Part shown: in pieces, positions 1 to 9,242 of the stretch | Layout: every line of letters begins with the position of its first letter | Position numbering within the stretch: position 1 is the stretch's first letter | Source of the DNA: Methyloversatilis discipulorum | Lineage (GTDB): Bacteria; Pseudomonadota; Gammaproteobacteria; Burkholderiales; Rhodocyclaceae | NCBI RefSeq assembly: GCF_018780585.1 | Contig: NZ_JADMJL010000025.1 | Span: forward strand, 1 to 64,000 | Length of the DNA stretch: 64,000 nucleotides | Direction of reading: 5' to 3' | Translations under genes and position numbers: made by a program | Notes under the pieces: model-generated | The model's database searches: none | The model's input: the letters and a program-made list of their open reading frames with translations, nothing else | What the model was told of the DNA's origin: nothing

Positions 1-71
1 GGACTCGAACCTCCACGCCTTGCGGCGCTGGAACCTAAATCCAGTGCGTCTACCAATTTCGCCACCTGGGC
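1..71 (-). tRNA. tRNA-Leu (anticodon UAG), 3' part cut by window edge
   Basis: The reverse complement reads as a class II tRNA: acceptor GCCCAGG (65-71), a D arm with GGTAGACGCA, and an anticodon stem CTGGA/TCCAG around a loop with TAG, then the start of a variable arm and a T arm ending GGTTCGAGTCC at position 1. The T-stem 3' half and the acceptor 3' half lie to the left of the window. The gene is divergent from hpnC. Confidence 0.95.
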
Positions 72-116
72 ACGCGGCGCGGATTGTACACCCGCCCCCG
101 GTATACTCGGCGCCCC
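72..116. promoter_or_regulatory. Divergent promoter region tRNA-Leu / hpnC
   Basis: This is the only space between two divergent genes. On the minus strand TACAAT (88 down to 83) is a good -10 box, 12 bp before the tRNA 5' end. On the plus strand TATACT (102-107) could be the -10 of hpnC, which would give a very short leader before the ATG at 117. No clear -35 box is visible on either strand, so the exact elements are uncertain. Confidence 0.4.
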
Positions 117-950
117 ATGTCGGTCGAACACTACGAAAACTTCCCGGTCGCCTCCCGCCTGATGCCGCCCGCGCTGCGCGAGCCGGTCGCGGCCATCTAC
201 TGGTTCGCCCGCAATGCGGACGACATCGCCGACGAGGGCGAGGCCGCCCCGGAGGCGCGCCTGACCGCGCTCGAACTGTGCCGCGAACAATTGCGCGTCA
301 TCGAACGCGGCGGCGTGCCGGACGACCCGATACACGCCCGGCTGGCCCGCGCGGTGCGCGCATGGTCGCTGCCGCTGCCGCTGTTCCACGACCTGCTCGA
401 CGCCTTCGCGCAGGACGTGGTGAAAACCCGCTACGCAAACGACACCGAACTGCGCGACTACTGCCGCCGCTCGGCCGACCCGATCGGCCGGCTGCTGCTC
501 TGCCTGTACAAGGTCGATGACGCGGAAAGCCTCGCGCAGTCCGACGCGATCTGCAGCGCGCTGCAGCTGATCAACCACTGGCAGGACGTCGCCATCGACA
601 TCGGCAAGAACGCCGACGGCCTGCCGCCCGGCCGCATCTACATTCCGCTCGACACGATGGCGCGCTTCGGCGTGACCGAGGCGCATCTGCGTGAGGCCCG
701 CTGCGACGAAGCCTTCCGCGCCATGATGAAACACCTGGTCGATGACGCCCGTGCACTGATGCGCTCCGGCATGCCGCTGGCACGTCGCCTGCCCGGTCGC
801 ATCGGCTGGGAACTGCGCCTGATCGTGCAGGGCGGGCTGCGCATTTTGCAGCGCATCGAACACGTCGATTACGATGTGTTCCGCCGCCGCCCGAAACTGG
901 GCCGAACCGACTGGCCGCTGATCGGCCTCAAGGCCCTCACCTACCGATGA
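117..950 (+). CDS. hpnC: HpnC, squalene-synthase-like hydroxysqualene synthase
   Basis: 277 residues. In the HpnCDE route to squalene, HpnC turns presqualene diphosphate into hydroxysqualene. Two Asp-rich prenyl-diphosphate sites are visible: NADDIADEG (D35 to D39) and NHWQDVAIDI (from about residue 153), followed by GRIYIP. The ATG at 117 gives the family N-terminus SVEHYENFPVASRL; an upstream in-frame start would add a non-conserved basic leader. Its last four bases ATGA overlap the start of hpnD, so the two are translationally coupled. The order hpnC-hpnD-hpnE is the standard cassette that feeds hopanoid synthesis. Confidence 0.93.
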   Translation: MSVEHYENFPVASRLMPPALREPVAAIYWFARNADDIADEGEAAPEARLTALELCREQLRVIERGGVPDDPIHARLARAVRAWSLPLPLFHDLLDAFAQDVVKTRYANDTELRDYCRRSADPIGRLLLCLYKVDDAESLAQSDAICSALQLINHWQDVAIDIGKNADGLPPGRIYIPLDTMARFGVTEAHLREARCDEAFRAMMKHLVDDARALMRSGMPLARRLPGRIGWELRLIVQGGLRILQRIEHVDYDVFRRRPKLGRTDWPLIGLKALTYR

Positions 951-1780
951 CTCCCGACGAATACTGTCAGGACCGCGCCGCGAAGAGCGGCTCGTCCTTC
1001 TATTACAGCTTCCTTTTCCTGCCACCGCCGCGCCGCCGCGCGATCACCGCGCTGTACGCCTTCTGCCGCGAGGTCGACGACGTGGTCGACGAAACCGAGG
1101 ACGTCGGCATCGCGCGCACCCAGCTCGCCTGGTGGCGCACGCAGATCGACGCCTGCTTCGACGGCACGCCGGAGCATCCGGTCTGCCTGGCGCTGCTGCC
1201 GGCCATCCGCGACTACGGCCTGCCGCGCGAACAGCTGCTCGAAATCATCGACGGCATGGAAATGGATCTCGACCAGTCGCGCTATCTCGACTTCAAGGGG
1301 CTGCAGCTCTACTGCTACCGCGTCGCGTCGGTGGTCGGTCTGCTCGCCTCGCAGATCTTCGGCTCGACGCACCGCGACACGCAGAAGTATGCGCACGATC
1401 TGGGCATCGCCTTCCAGCTCACCAACATCATTCGCGACGTGGGCGAGGACGCGCGACGCGGTCGCATCTACCTGCCGGTCGAGGAACTGCAGCGCTTCAA
1501 CGTGCGCGCCGCCGACATCCTGAACGCGCGCTACAGCGACGAATTCCGGCAACTGATGGAGTTCCAGATCGCGCGCGCCCGCCAGTACTACGAACAGGCG
1601 ATGGCAGCGCTGCCGAAACAGGACCGCGCGGCGCAGCGACCGGGTCTGGTGATGGCGGCGATCTACCGCACCTTGCTCGACGAGATCGAGCGCGACGGCT
1701 GCCGCGTACTCGATCGGCGCATCGCGCTGACGCCGCTGCGCAAACTGTGGCTGGCGTGGAAAACCTGGCTGAAAAGTTGA
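947..1780 (+). CDS. hpnD: HpnD, presqualene diphosphate synthase
   Basis: 277 residues. HpnD condenses two farnesyl diphosphates into presqualene diphosphate, the first step of the HpnCDE squalene route. Both Asp-rich motifs of the squalene/phytoene synthase fold are intact: REVDDVVDE (from residue 41) and NIIRDVGEDARRGRIYLP (from about residue 160). It starts inside the hpnC stop (ATGA) and its own stop overlaps the probable TTG start of hpnE, so the three genes form one tight operon. Confidence 0.95.
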   Translation: MTPDEYCQDRAAKSGSSFYYSFLFLPPPRRRAITALYAFCREVDDVVDETEDVGIARTQLAWWRTQIDACFDGTPEHPVCLALLPAIRDYGLPREQLLEIIDGMEMDLDQSRYLDFKGLQLYCYRVASVVGLLASQIFGSTHRDTQKYAHDLGIAFQLTNIIRDVGEDARRGRIYLPVEELQRFNVRAADILNARYSDEFRQLMEFQIARARQYYEQAMAALPKQDRAAQRPGLVMAAIYRTLLDEIERDGCRVLDRRIALTPLRKLWLAWKTWLKS

Positions 1781-3042
1781 GTACCACGGTCGCCATCGTC
1801 GGTGGCGGCTGGGCCGGCCTGGCCTGCGCGGTCGACTGCGTACGCCGTGGGCTTCAGCCGACGGTGTTCGAGGCCGCGCCCCAGGTGGGCGGTCGCGCGC
1901 GCACCGTACACATGGACGGTCTGCCGCTCGACAACGGCCAGCACATCCTGATCGGCGCCTACAGCGAAACGCTGGCGCTGATGCGTGCCGTCGGCGCAGA
2001 CCCCGACGCGCTGCTGCAGCGCCTGCCGCTGGCGCTCGAATTCGACGATGGCTTCTCGCTGCGCGCGCAGAGCAGCGGGCGCCTCGGCATCGCCCTCGCC
2101 TTCCTGCGCGCCCGAGGCATGAGCTGGCGCGACCGTCTGGCCGCACTGCGGCTGATGCGCGCGATACGCCGTGTCCCGGCCGCCGACGAGAGCGTCGCCG
2201 CCCTGCTCTCACGCAGCGCGCAGACGCCAGGCGCAATCACGCACCTGTGGGCGCCGCTGTGTGTGGCCGCGCTGAACACCTCGATCGAACAGTCCAGCGC
2301 CCGCGTGTTCGCGCGCGTGCTGACCGACAGCCTGATGGGGCCACCGGGCGCGGCCGACCTGCTGCTGCCGCGCGCCGACCTCGGAAGCTTGTTGCCAGAA
2401 CCGGCGCTGTTCTGGCTGCGTGCGCACGGCGCAGCAGTGAACACCGGAACGCGCGTGCGCACGGTGCGCGAGCAGGCCGACGGCTTCGCCATCGACTGCG
2501 CCGACGGCGTGCAGCGCTTCGACCGCGTCGTGTTCGCCTGCAGCCCGCATCAGTTGCCGGCGCTGCTCGGCGACCTGCCGGGCTTGGAGACCATCGCGCG
2601 ACAGGTCGCGGCGCTGGCGTACGAAGCCATCACCACCGTCTATGCCGCATTCGACGCCCGCACGCGTCTGCCCGCGGCGATGACCGGCTTCGTCGCCGGC
2701 GAACCGCACTGGGTATTCGACCGCGGCCAGCTCGGCGGTCCGCCCGGCCTGCTGGCCGGTGTCGTATCCGCCGCGGGCGGCACGCGGGAAGAGACGGAAC
2801 GCACCGTACTGGCCGCGCTGCGCAGCCAGTTCCCCGCGCTGTCCGATCCGCTGTGGGTACGCACGATCAGCGAACGCCGCGCCACCTTCCGCTGCACGCC
2901 GGGACGTGCCGCGATCGAACAGCCGCGCGACACCCGCATCGCGATTGCCGGCGACTACCTCGTCGCCGACTATCCGGCCACACTGGAAGCCGCCGTGCGC
3001 AGCGGACTCGCCGCGGCCCGCCGTGTCGCAGACGCGCGCTAG
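1777..3042 (+). CDS. hpnE: HpnE, FAD-dependent hydroxysqualene dehydrogenase/reductase
   Basis: About 421 residues. HpnE performs the last step, hydroxysqualene to squalene. The N-terminus has the dinucleotide-binding motif VAIVGGGWAGLACA followed by VFEAAPQVGGRART and DNGQHILIGAY, typical of amine-oxidase/phytoene-desaturase-like flavoproteins. I place the start at the TTG at 1777, which overlaps the hpnD stop (TTGA) and puts the FAD motif about five residues in; no ATG is available nearby. It ends the cassette and is convergent with the catalase gene. Confidence 0.9.
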   Translation: MSTTVAIVGGGWAGLACAVDCVRRGLQPTVFEAAPQVGGRARTVHMDGLPLDNGQHILIGAYSETLALMRAVGADPDALLQRLPLALEFDDGFSLRAQSSGRLGIALAFLRARGMSWRDRLAALRLMRAIRRVPAADESVAALLSRSAQTPGAITHLWAPLCVAALNTSIEQSSARVFARVLTDSLMGPPGAADLLLPRADLGSLLPEPALFWLRAHGAAVNTGTRVRTVREQADGFAIDCADGVQRFDRVVFACSPHQLPALLGDLPGLETIARQVAALAYEAITTVYAAFDARTRLPAAMTGFVAGEPHWVFDRGQLGGPPGLLAGVVSAAGGTREETERTVLAALRSQFPALSDPLWVRTISERRATFRCTPGRAAIEQPRDTRIAIAGDYLVADYPATLEAAVRSGLAAARRVADAR

Positions 3043-3136
3043 CGCGTCAGTCAGCAGGCGCGCACCCGACGACTGCGCGCCGGGCCGCGCCCACCATTTC
3101 TCAGATCATCACCGCCCGTCGACAACAGGGCTGCCT

Positions 3137-5482
3137 TCAGACACCCGGCGGGTCCGTTTCACGTGCCGGATGACGATGCTTGCCGAGGGCGGCGATGAAC
3201 GCCGCCACACCTTCGACCAGCGCATCGTCGCTCGCCAGCACGATGCCCGGATCGGGCAGACCTGAGCTCAACTCGCTTGCGATGCCGGCCTTGCCGAGCA
3301 AGGCCTTCGACGCGCCGATGACCAGCATGGTCTTGCCGTGGCGATACTGGTTGGTCACGAACTCCAGCGTCTGGCCGTAGCGGGCCAACAGCGCGACGCC
3401 GTCCCCCCCATCCGGCAGGACGAGCGCATCGAACAGCACCGGCGGCGAGTTCTCCAGCGTGCCGGTCCCGTCCACCGACGTGCCGTCGGCGGTCCTGACC
3501 GGACCGAGACGAGGCGCGACGACGCATGCTGCGGCACCGGCCGCGCTCAGCGCAGCCTGAACGGCCCCGACCGACGCGCCGAGCACGCCGTCGGCAACCA
3601 GGATGGCCACCTTGCGGGTGCGGATCCCGCCGTCGCCGGGCCGCGCGCTGAGGGACAGCGCCGGCGATATGATCACCTCGGGCTCCGCCGGTTTCGCCGA
3701 CGCTCGCGGCATCGCGTCGGGCAACTTCATGCCCAGTCCGTCGGCGATCTTCGCGGCCATGTCGGCGGACACGTTCACCAGCGAAGCGAGCATGCGTTCG
3801 CGGATGGCCGGCACGGTTACCTTGCTCAGTTCGAAGCGGAAGCCACCGACGATGTGCGCCTTCTCCACCTCGGTCTGGCTGTCATAGAACAGCGTGGCTT
3901 GCGTGTAGTGATCGGCAAACTTCTCCGGCTTGCCACGCAGCTTGTCGTCGTCGATCGGTTGCGGAAACGACACGAAGCCTGCCGCACCAGCCTGGAACGG
4001 GCAGCCGCCAGCCAGCGAGTTCGGCTCGTATGCAACCTTGCCGCGGGCAATGGCCTGGCGATGCAGACCGTCGCGCTGGTTGTTGTGGACCGGCGCCAGT
4101 GGTGCGTTGATCGGCAGCTCGTGGAAATTCGCGCCGCCCAGCCGGGTGATCTGGGTATCGATGTACGAATGTATGCGCCCGGCCAGCAGCGGGTCGTTGC
4201 TGAAGTCGATGCCGGGCACCACATGCGCGGTACAGAAGGCGACCTGCTCGGTTTCGGCAAAGAAATTGTCCGGATTGCGGTTGAGTACCATGCGGCCGAC
4301 CGGCGTCACCGGCACCAGTTCTTCCGGGATCAGCTTGGTTGCATCGAGCACATCGAAGCTGAAGCTTTCGGCCTGGGCTTCGGTGAATATCTGCAGGCCA
4401 AGTTCCCATTCCGGGTACTCGCCGGCTTCGATCGCGTCCCACAGGTCGCGGCGATGGAAGTCGGCGTCGGCGCCGGCGATCTTGACCGCTTCATCCCAGA
4501 CCAGCGAGTGGGTGCCGAGTCGGGGCGTCCAGTGGAACTTGACGAAGTGCGACTCGCCCGCCGCATTGACCAGCCGGAAGGTATGTACGCCGAAGCCCTG
4601 CATCATCCGCAGGCTGCGCGGTATGCCGCGGTCGGACATCACCCACATCAGCGTGTGCGTGGTCTCCGGCATCAGCGACGCAAAGTCCCAGAAGGTGTCA
4701 TGGGCTGACGCCGCCTGCGGCATCCCGTTGTGCGGTTCGGGCTTGACGGCGTGCACCAGGTCCGGGAACTTCATTGCGTCCTGGATGAAGAAGACCGGGA
4801 TGTTGTTGCCCACCAGGTCCCAATTGCCCTCGTCGGTGTAGAACTTGACGGCGAAACCGCGGACATCGCGTGCCGTGTCGACTGAACCCCGCTCACCTGC
4901 GACGGTGGAGAAGCGCACGAATACCGGCGTGATCTTGCCGGCCTCCTGGAAGGGCGCCGCGCGCGTGAGCCCGGTCAGCGGCTGGTAGGCCTCGAAATAG
5001 CCGTGCGCGGCCGACCCCCGGGCATGCACCACGCGCTCCGGAATGCGTTCATGGTCGAAGTGCGTGATCTTCTCGCGCAGGATGAAATCTTCAAGCAGGG
5101 TCGGTCCGCGCAGGCCGGCCTTCAGCGAACTCTGGTTGTCGGCGACTGCGACGCCCTGATTGGTCGTCAGCGTCTGTCCGCTGGAGTCGGTCCGGGCCCG
5201 GTCCAGCGAAGTGGCGCCATCGCCGGTCTTGGCCGAGTGATTGCATTCGCTGAGCGTGCTGGCCGACGTCAGCGCGTTCGCCCGATCCAGCACCTGTCCC
5301 GCCGGTGGCGCGATCGCAGTATTCCGTCCGTACTCGCTGCTCTTGCTGGCATTGTGCGGCATTGACCCGGCGAGCGCCTCGACGTCGGCCGCTTGTTGCG
5401 CGAGCCTGTGAGCGGCACCGGGGTCGTTTGCCGGGGTGGGCCGCGTGTCGGCGGCAGGGTGGCTGGGGGCTGTCTTTTTCAT
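3137..5482 (-). CDS. katE: Large-subunit (HPII/KatE-type) catalase with C-terminal amidotransferase-like domain
   Basis: 781 residues, the size of large-subunit clade 2 catalases. It degrades hydrogen peroxide in the cytoplasm. The core has the distal His in [12 protein letters not shown] (H153), the Asn in [10 protein letters not shown] (about N226) and the heme-ligand Tyr in RIHSYIDTQ (about Y440). The last 150 residues (from about [13 protein letters not shown]) form the class I glutamine-amidotransferase/DJ-1-like domain that marks this clade. The ATG at 5482 is the first that gives a plausible N-terminal extension (MKKTAPSH). It follows the hydrolase gene on the same strand and fits a stress cluster. 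Confidence 0.95.
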   Translation of the reverse strand: MKKTAPSHPAADTRPTPANDPGAAHRLAQQAADVEALAGSMPHNASKSSEYGRNTAIAPPAGQVLDRANALTSASTLSECNHSAKTGDGATSLDRARTDSSGQTLTTNQGVAVADNQSSLKAGLRGPTLLEDFILREKITHFDHERIPERVVHARGSAAHGYFEAYQPLTGLTRAAPFQEAGKITPVFVRFSTVAGERGSVDTARDVRGFAVKFYTDEGNWDLVGNNIPVFFIQDAMKFPDLVHAVKPEPHNGMPQAASAHDTFWDFASLMPETTHTLMWVMSDRGIPRSLRMMQGFGVHTFRLVNAAGESHFVKFHWTPRLGTHSLVWDEAVKIAGADADFHRRDLWDAIEAGEYPEWELGLQIFTEAQAESFSFDVLDATKLIPEELVPVTPVGRMVLNRNPDNFFAETEQVAFCTAHVVPGIDFSNDPLLAGRIHSYIDTQITRLGGANFHELPINAPLAPVHNNQRDGLHRQAIARGKVAYEPNSLAGGCPFQAGAAGFVSFPQPIDDDKLRGKPEKFADHYTQATLFYDSQTEVEKAHIVGGFRFELSKVTVPAIRERMLASLVNVSADMAAKIADGLGMKLPDAMPRASAKPAEPEVIISPALSLSARPGDGGIRTRKVAILVADGVLGASVGAVQAALSAAGAAACVVAPRLGPVRTADGTSVDGTGTLENSPPVLFDALVLPDGGDGVALLARYGQTLEFVTNQYRHGKTMLVIGASKALLGKAGIASELSSGLPDPGIVLASDDALVEGVAAFIAALGKHRHPARETDPPGV

Positions 5483-5567
5483 GGGAGCGTCCTGAAAGGT
5501 TGATACCGCAGCGGCGGTGTGAACGCTGCGAACGGTGCGGATGAGAATCACGACACGCCGATGTCCC

Positions 5568-6308
5568 TCAGGCCGTGCCGACGTAGCGGCGCCAGGGGCC
5601 CGCATGCTGGCCCAGTCGATCGGCGACGATGTCCAGTACCTCCCGGTTCCAGCCCATGCCCATGTGGCTGCCGTCGACCTCGATGTCCTGGGTGAGCCGG
5701 GAGCGCGTGCCATGACGGCAGGTTTCCCACGCCACCACACCATCCGACCGGCTGTAGATGGAGGTGGTACGGAGGGGCGGTGGTACGCGAAGGCGCTCGA
5801 TCCATGACGGATCGATGCTGGCTGCACGACCGCCCAGCACACTTGATAGCCAGCTCGCGTTGCTGTCGGCGGCGCCGCCGTTGAACGGTGCGGCGATGGT
5901 GATCACCTGCCGCAGCCTGGGGGCGATCAACTTGCCCAGTTCGCGTGCATACAGGCCACCCAGGCTCCAGCCGATGAGCGTCGCGGGTTGTGCGTGTTTC
6001 TCCAGCTGGACGGATATCCGGTCCGCGAGGCCCGCGAGCCAGGCGCCGAGCTCACCTTGAGGCCCGACATTGACGCCCTGCCCCCAGTCGAAGGCCTCGT
6101 AGCCAAGTTGCCGGCAGTGGGCGCGCAGAATGGACACCGACGTGCCGTCGGTCCCCAGACCCGGGAAGATGACCACCGGATGCCCGTCGCCGGGCACCGC
6201 TTCGCGCGGTGCGGAGCATTGCTGGAAGGCGAACTCCATTGCCGCACGAAACGGTTCCAGCAAGGTCAGCGACGGATTGGGAGCCGCGAATGCGTAATCT
6301 CTCTTCAT
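5568..6308 (-). CDS. Alpha/beta hydrolase (esterase/lipase-like)
   Basis: 246 residues. The nucleophile elbow GWSLGG (S115), an Asp in YSRSDGVVAW (D189) and a His in DGSHMGMG (H215) form a complete Ser-Asp-His triad in the right order. VVIFPGLGTD near residue 45 would supply the oxyanion region. No signal peptide is seen, so it is probably cytoplasmic. The substrate is unknown. The gene lies upstream of the catalase on the same strand, in a group with a hemerythrin, which suggests a stress role. Confidence 0.8.
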   Translation of the reverse strand: MKRDYAFAAPNPSLTLLEPFRAAMEFAFQQCSAPREAVPGDGHPVVIFPGLGTDGTSVSILRAHCRQLGYEAFDWGQGVNVGPQGELGAWLAGLADRISVQLEKHAQPATLIGWSLGGLYARELGKLIAPRLRQVITIAAPFNGGAADSNASWLSSVLGGRAASIDPSWIERLRVPPPLRTTSIYSRSDGVVAWETCRHGTRSRLTQDIEVDGSHMGMGWNREVLDIVADRLGQHAGPWRRYVGTA

Positions 6309-6498
6309 GATTGTCCCGCGGTGAGTGCAACGAAGGTGAGGCGTGGAACGCCTCGGGCCCGATCGGCCATCAAGAGGCGTGTGGAGAGTGCTTCGGTCAT
6401 CGGACCTGCGTGGCAGCACCGACGCAATCCGGCAGCAGGGGAGACCTGCCTTCCGCCTTCAGGGTCGGCCGCAGGAGGCCGTCCGGACGGCGGATGAA

Positions 6499-6696
6499 TC
6501 AGCGGCGCCGTCGTAGCCTGGTCCTGGGCGCGGCCGGCACTGACCTGCCGGACAGGGCCGTCAGCGTGTCGTGGAAAAGCTCGATCACGGCGGCGTCGAT
6601 CTGACGCCTGGCCGCTGCGGTCGCCTGGCCGCGCATCCTCCCGGCCATCCGGTGGGCGCCGCTCAGCCACATGCTCATCAAGGGGTTCGTTCTGCG
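6499..6696 (-). CDS. Small basic helical protein, function unknown
   Basis: About 65 residues if it starts at the GTG at 6696 (MRRTNPLMSMWLSG...); ATGs at 6678 and 6672 are alternatives. The stretch NPLMSMWLSGAHRMAGRMRG followed by QATAAARRQIDAAV resembles short amphipathic proteins common in betaproteobacteria next to stress and polyhydroxyalkanoate genes; this is recall, not a search. The C-terminus is a run of Arg. No strong Shine-Dalgarno is visible. It lies between hydrolase and hemerythrin on the same strand. Coding status is moderate. Confidence 0.4.
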   Translation of the reverse strand, partial: RRTNPLMSMWLSGAHRMAGRMRGQATAAARRQIDAAVIELFHDTLTALSGRSVPAAPRTRLRRRR

Positions 6697-6721
6697 CACT
6701 GGACGGGACGGTGCGCCTGCG

Positions 6722-7210
6722 TCAGCCGCGGGCGGCGAGCAAATCAGCCTTGCGCGCCGCCATCCGGTCACCCAGTTCGACAAGGTCGAGTGAGGACGCC
6801 TTCGCCTTGGGGAACATCTCGTCCTGCTCCTCCTTGACGTGATGTTTGACGTACTCGGACAGCACCTTCACCTTGGCTTCATAGCTTTCGCCGTCCGGGT
6901 CGATGCCTTCGATCTGTGCGATCAGGTCCATCAGGCTGGCGTGTTCGACCACGGCCTCCGGTACCAGCAGCTTGTCCTTCAGTGCCGCCTTGACCGCCGG
7001 GTAGAAGATCTCTTCCTCGATCTGCGCATGCACGCTCAGTTCGGCACATATCTCGGCGACGAGTGCTTTCTTCTTCTTGCTCGAGTCCGTCTTTTCGTAC
7101 TCGGCAAACAGGCCGCTGACTGTTCCATGGTCGGCTCTGAGCAGGGCAATGGCGTCCTTTGCGACGGCGGGTGTCTTCGATGCGGCAGTGTTCCGGGTGT
7201 TCGTAGTCAT
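6722..7210 (-). CDS. Hemerythrin-like (HHE) cation-binding protein
   Basis: 162 residues. Non-heme diiron four-helix proteins of this family bind or sense oxygen or NO, or buffer iron. Metal ligands expected for the fold are present: H28 (RADHGT), H61 with E65 (HAQIEEE), H90 (VEHASL), and the H123/E127 set in KHHVKEEQDEMFP. The N-terminal 18 residues are Thr/Ala-rich and probably disordered. The start at 7210 follows a purine-rich leader. It sits in the stress cluster downstream of a 24-residue membrane peptide. Confidence 0.88.
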   Translation of the reverse strand: MTTNTRNTAASKTPAVAKDAIALLRADHGTVSGLFAEYEKTDSSKKKKALVAEICAELSVHAQIEEEIFYPAVKAALKDKLLVPEAVVEHASLMDLIAQIEGIDPDGESYEAKVKVLSEYVKHHVKEEQDEMFPKAKASSLDLVELGDRMAARKADLLAARG

Positions 7211-7249
7211 GGCGGTTCCTTGGCTTTGTTGCGGATGAGAGAGGTGCAA

Positions 7250-7324
7250 TCAATGCACGAACAGCGCGATCAGGATGATGATCGGGATGGGAATGCCGAG
7301 AAGCAGGAGCAACAGTGAACGCAT
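7250..7324 (-). CDS. 24-residue single-span membrane peptide
   Basis: A very short gene read directly from the sequence: it begins MRSLLLLLLGIPIPIIILIAL and ends FVH. It is one hydrophobic helix with a Gly-Ile-Pro-Ile-Pro break and a single basic residue at the N-terminus. GAGG lies 5 bp before the ATG, and the stop is 39 bp before the hemerythrin start. I recall similar tiny ORFs in other proteobacteria, but no function is known to me. Coding is supported by the ribosome site, the strong hydrophobic pattern and the operon position. Confidence 0.65.
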   Translation of the reverse strand: MRSLLLLLLGIPIPIIILIALFVH

Positions 7325-7360
7325 GGTGGCCTCGTGATGTGGAGTGTTCGAACCGCCCCG

Positions 7361-8338
7361 TCAGGCGTCACGCTGCCGGCCACCGCAGGTCGCTGCCAGG
7401 CTGGCGACGAACGCGCCGATGAGCAGGGATACGAAGACCCACAGTGCAGCGTAGGCGGACGCCTTTCGTGCCGCGTCGGCGGCCTCCTTCGCGGCGATTT
7501 CGGCCTCGTTCAGCCTGGCCTGGGCACGCGCATAAAGGTCGGTCACGCGTTTCTCCGCGTCCTGCTGCGACATGCCGGTGCGCTGGGCGACCAGCCGACC
7601 GACATAACGCAGGTCATCCGGCGGCAGGGGTGCGGAACGGCTGACGTTCATGAATATCCGGCTGACTTCCGCGACATCGACGGACAACGCGCGCTCCGAA
7701 GCGGTGACCGGCGTCTCGGCCTCCGACGAACCGGCCGTCGAGGCAGGCCCGTCCGCGCGAAACAGGGCGTCGACGAAGTAGGCCATCGGCCCACCGTCAT
7801 CCGACGCCGCTCTCCCCGATGCGGCGAGGCCGCCCGCAGCCGCAGAGGCCGTGATCGCTGCGCCGCCGACTGCCGAGGCCCCGGCCTGGATGCCGCCGCT
7901 GAGGATGGACCCGATCACCGAGGTCAGCAGCGCGGCCGTGGTCAGCGAAGCGACGGCCCACGCCAGAAAACCATGCGCGGTATCACGGAAGTAGATCTCG
8001 TCAGCGGGCGTGTCCATCCATCGTGTGCGCAGCCTGCCAGCCAGATAGCCCCCCATTGCAGAGGAGAGCAACTGCGTGAGCGTCAGCCACACGATGGTGG
8101 ACACGCCGAAGGTCGCTGCGCTGACGCCTTCGAGCGCCCATGGCGATACCGAAGACAGGCCGAGCCCCACGCCGAGGATCAGCAGGATCAGCGACAGAGC
8201 GGCGCCGGCGGCAGCGCCAGCCGCGATGGCCCCCCATGACACGGCGCTGTTCACCGGGCGTGGGCGATCGAGTTGAGTGTCGGACAGGCCGTATCCGCGT
8301 GCGGGCGGATCGAGCGGTGCAGCGGTCGAGATTGCCAT
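7361..8338 (-). CDS. Multi-span membrane protein, function unknown
   Basis: 325 residues. Four hydrophobic segments are clear: WGAIAAGAAAGAALSLILLI (about 48-75), a second near TIVWLTLTQLLSSAMGGYLAG, a third at FLAWAVASLTTAALLTSVIG, and a C-terminal one (SAYAALWVFVSLLIGAFVASL). Between them is an Ala-rich region and a segment (about 220-300) that looks helical and soluble. AAGGA precedes the ATG at 8338. It heads the leftward stress cluster, so it may share the catalase/hemerythrin regulation. I do not recognise a named family. Confidence 0.75.
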   Translation of the reverse strand: MAISTAAPLDPPARGYGLSDTQLDRPRPVNSAVSWGAIAAGAAAGAALSLILLILGVGLGLSSVSPWALEGVSAATFGVSTIVWLTLTQLLSSAMGGYLAGRLRTRWMDTPADEIYFRDTAHGFLAWAVASLTTAALLTSVIGSILSGGIQAGASAVGGAAITASAAAGGLAASGRAASDDGGPMAYFVDALFRADGPASTAGSSEAETPVTASERALSVDVAEVSRIFMNVSRSAPLPPDDLRYVGRLVAQRTGMSQQDAEKRVTDLYARAQARLNEAEIAAKEAADAARKASAYAALWVFVSLLIGAFVASLAATCGGRQRDA

Positions 8339-9009
8339 GACAGTCCTTCTGGTGAAGTGCGGAGTGGCGGGCGTCATGCCTCATGGCATGTGCACGTTGC
8401 TGCACGGTAGTGCCCCTGTGACACGGGGTCCGTTGGCTGGCGCACATAACTGTCATCGGCGTGATCGCAGCCTCGCTCGATCCGTCCCTGACCGGACGGA
8501 CCTCACCGTCGACCGGAGGTGGATGCGCCGGCCCAGCGCAATGTCATCGGCGCCCGACGCCGCGCTTTCGCATCCAGTGCGTCGTCCGTAACCCTCTTGC
8601 TGCCCGTGGTCCGCCATGGGCACCGGGTGCCGATGCCCGCAGTCGACACCGGCACGATGCCGCTGCGGTCATCGCCGGTGCTCGAGTTCGAAGGGGTATC
8701 GCCGCGTAGAGGAGAGACGTGGCGGGTCGATGCGAGGCCCGGACGCGCGATCGGCGATCGCCGGTGACGCCCTGGTCGCCGACTGTCCGGTCACGCCGGA
8801 AAACACCGCGCGCAGGCGCGTATCCGCCCCATGCGCGGGTTCCGTCGTCGGCGCGGGCGCTGCTCGTGACGGTGCGCGGAAAAATCCGCTGATGAGTTCT
8901 TCCGCCGCATCGCGATCGGCGCTCGCTGCCGCAGAGAACCGGTGTCGTGTGACACGGCCCTCTCACGCGGCATGCAGACGCGCCATCGGCGGCAGCTGCC
9001 GCCCCGCGA
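8339..9009. other. 670-bp stretch without a supported gene
   Basis: Open frames exist on both strands but none shows a convincing protein family, a ribosome site or family-like composition. A small inverted repeat CATGCC/GGCATG (8375-8390) lies 37 bp before the start of the membrane-protein gene, and the region must hold the promoter of the leftward stress cluster. I cannot place the promoter elements. Confidence 0.4.
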
Positions 9010-9234
9010 TTACTCGGCTGTGCCGCGCACCTTGACGCGTACGCCGTCGCACTCCACCACCTGACCGGCCCGGATCTTGGCGGTGCGGCGTGATTCCGGC
9101 TTGCCGTCCACCATTACGCCACCGGCGTCGACGCGGGCCTTGCCCTCGCCGCCACTGGTGACGACACCGGCGATCTTCAGCAGGTCACACAGGGCGACGT
9201 ATTCGCCCCGCAATTCGAAATCGACGTTTTCCAT
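9010..9234 (-). CDS. S4-domain RNA-binding protein (YbcJ-like)
   Basis: 74 residues, a single S4 domain: LCDLLKIAGVVTSGGEGKA, then VMVDGKPESRRTAKIRAGQ and a VVECDGVRVKV strand. Small free-standing S4 proteins of the YbcJ type bind RNA, probably ribosomal. The start at 9234 is 8 bp after the aminotransferase stop, so the two are probably cotranscribed. The family role is not well defined. Confidence 0.85.
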   Translation of the reverse strand: MENVDFELRGEYVALCDLLKIAGVVTSGGEGKARVDAGGVMVDGKPESRRTAKIRAGQVVECDGVRVKVRGTAE

Positions 9235-9242
9235 TGCAGCTT

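Noticed and set aside
6305-6670. 121-codon minus-strand frame between hydrolase and hemerythrin
   Set aside because: Arg/Pro/Gly-rich without any recognisable pattern, and overlaps the better small ORF at 6499-6696.
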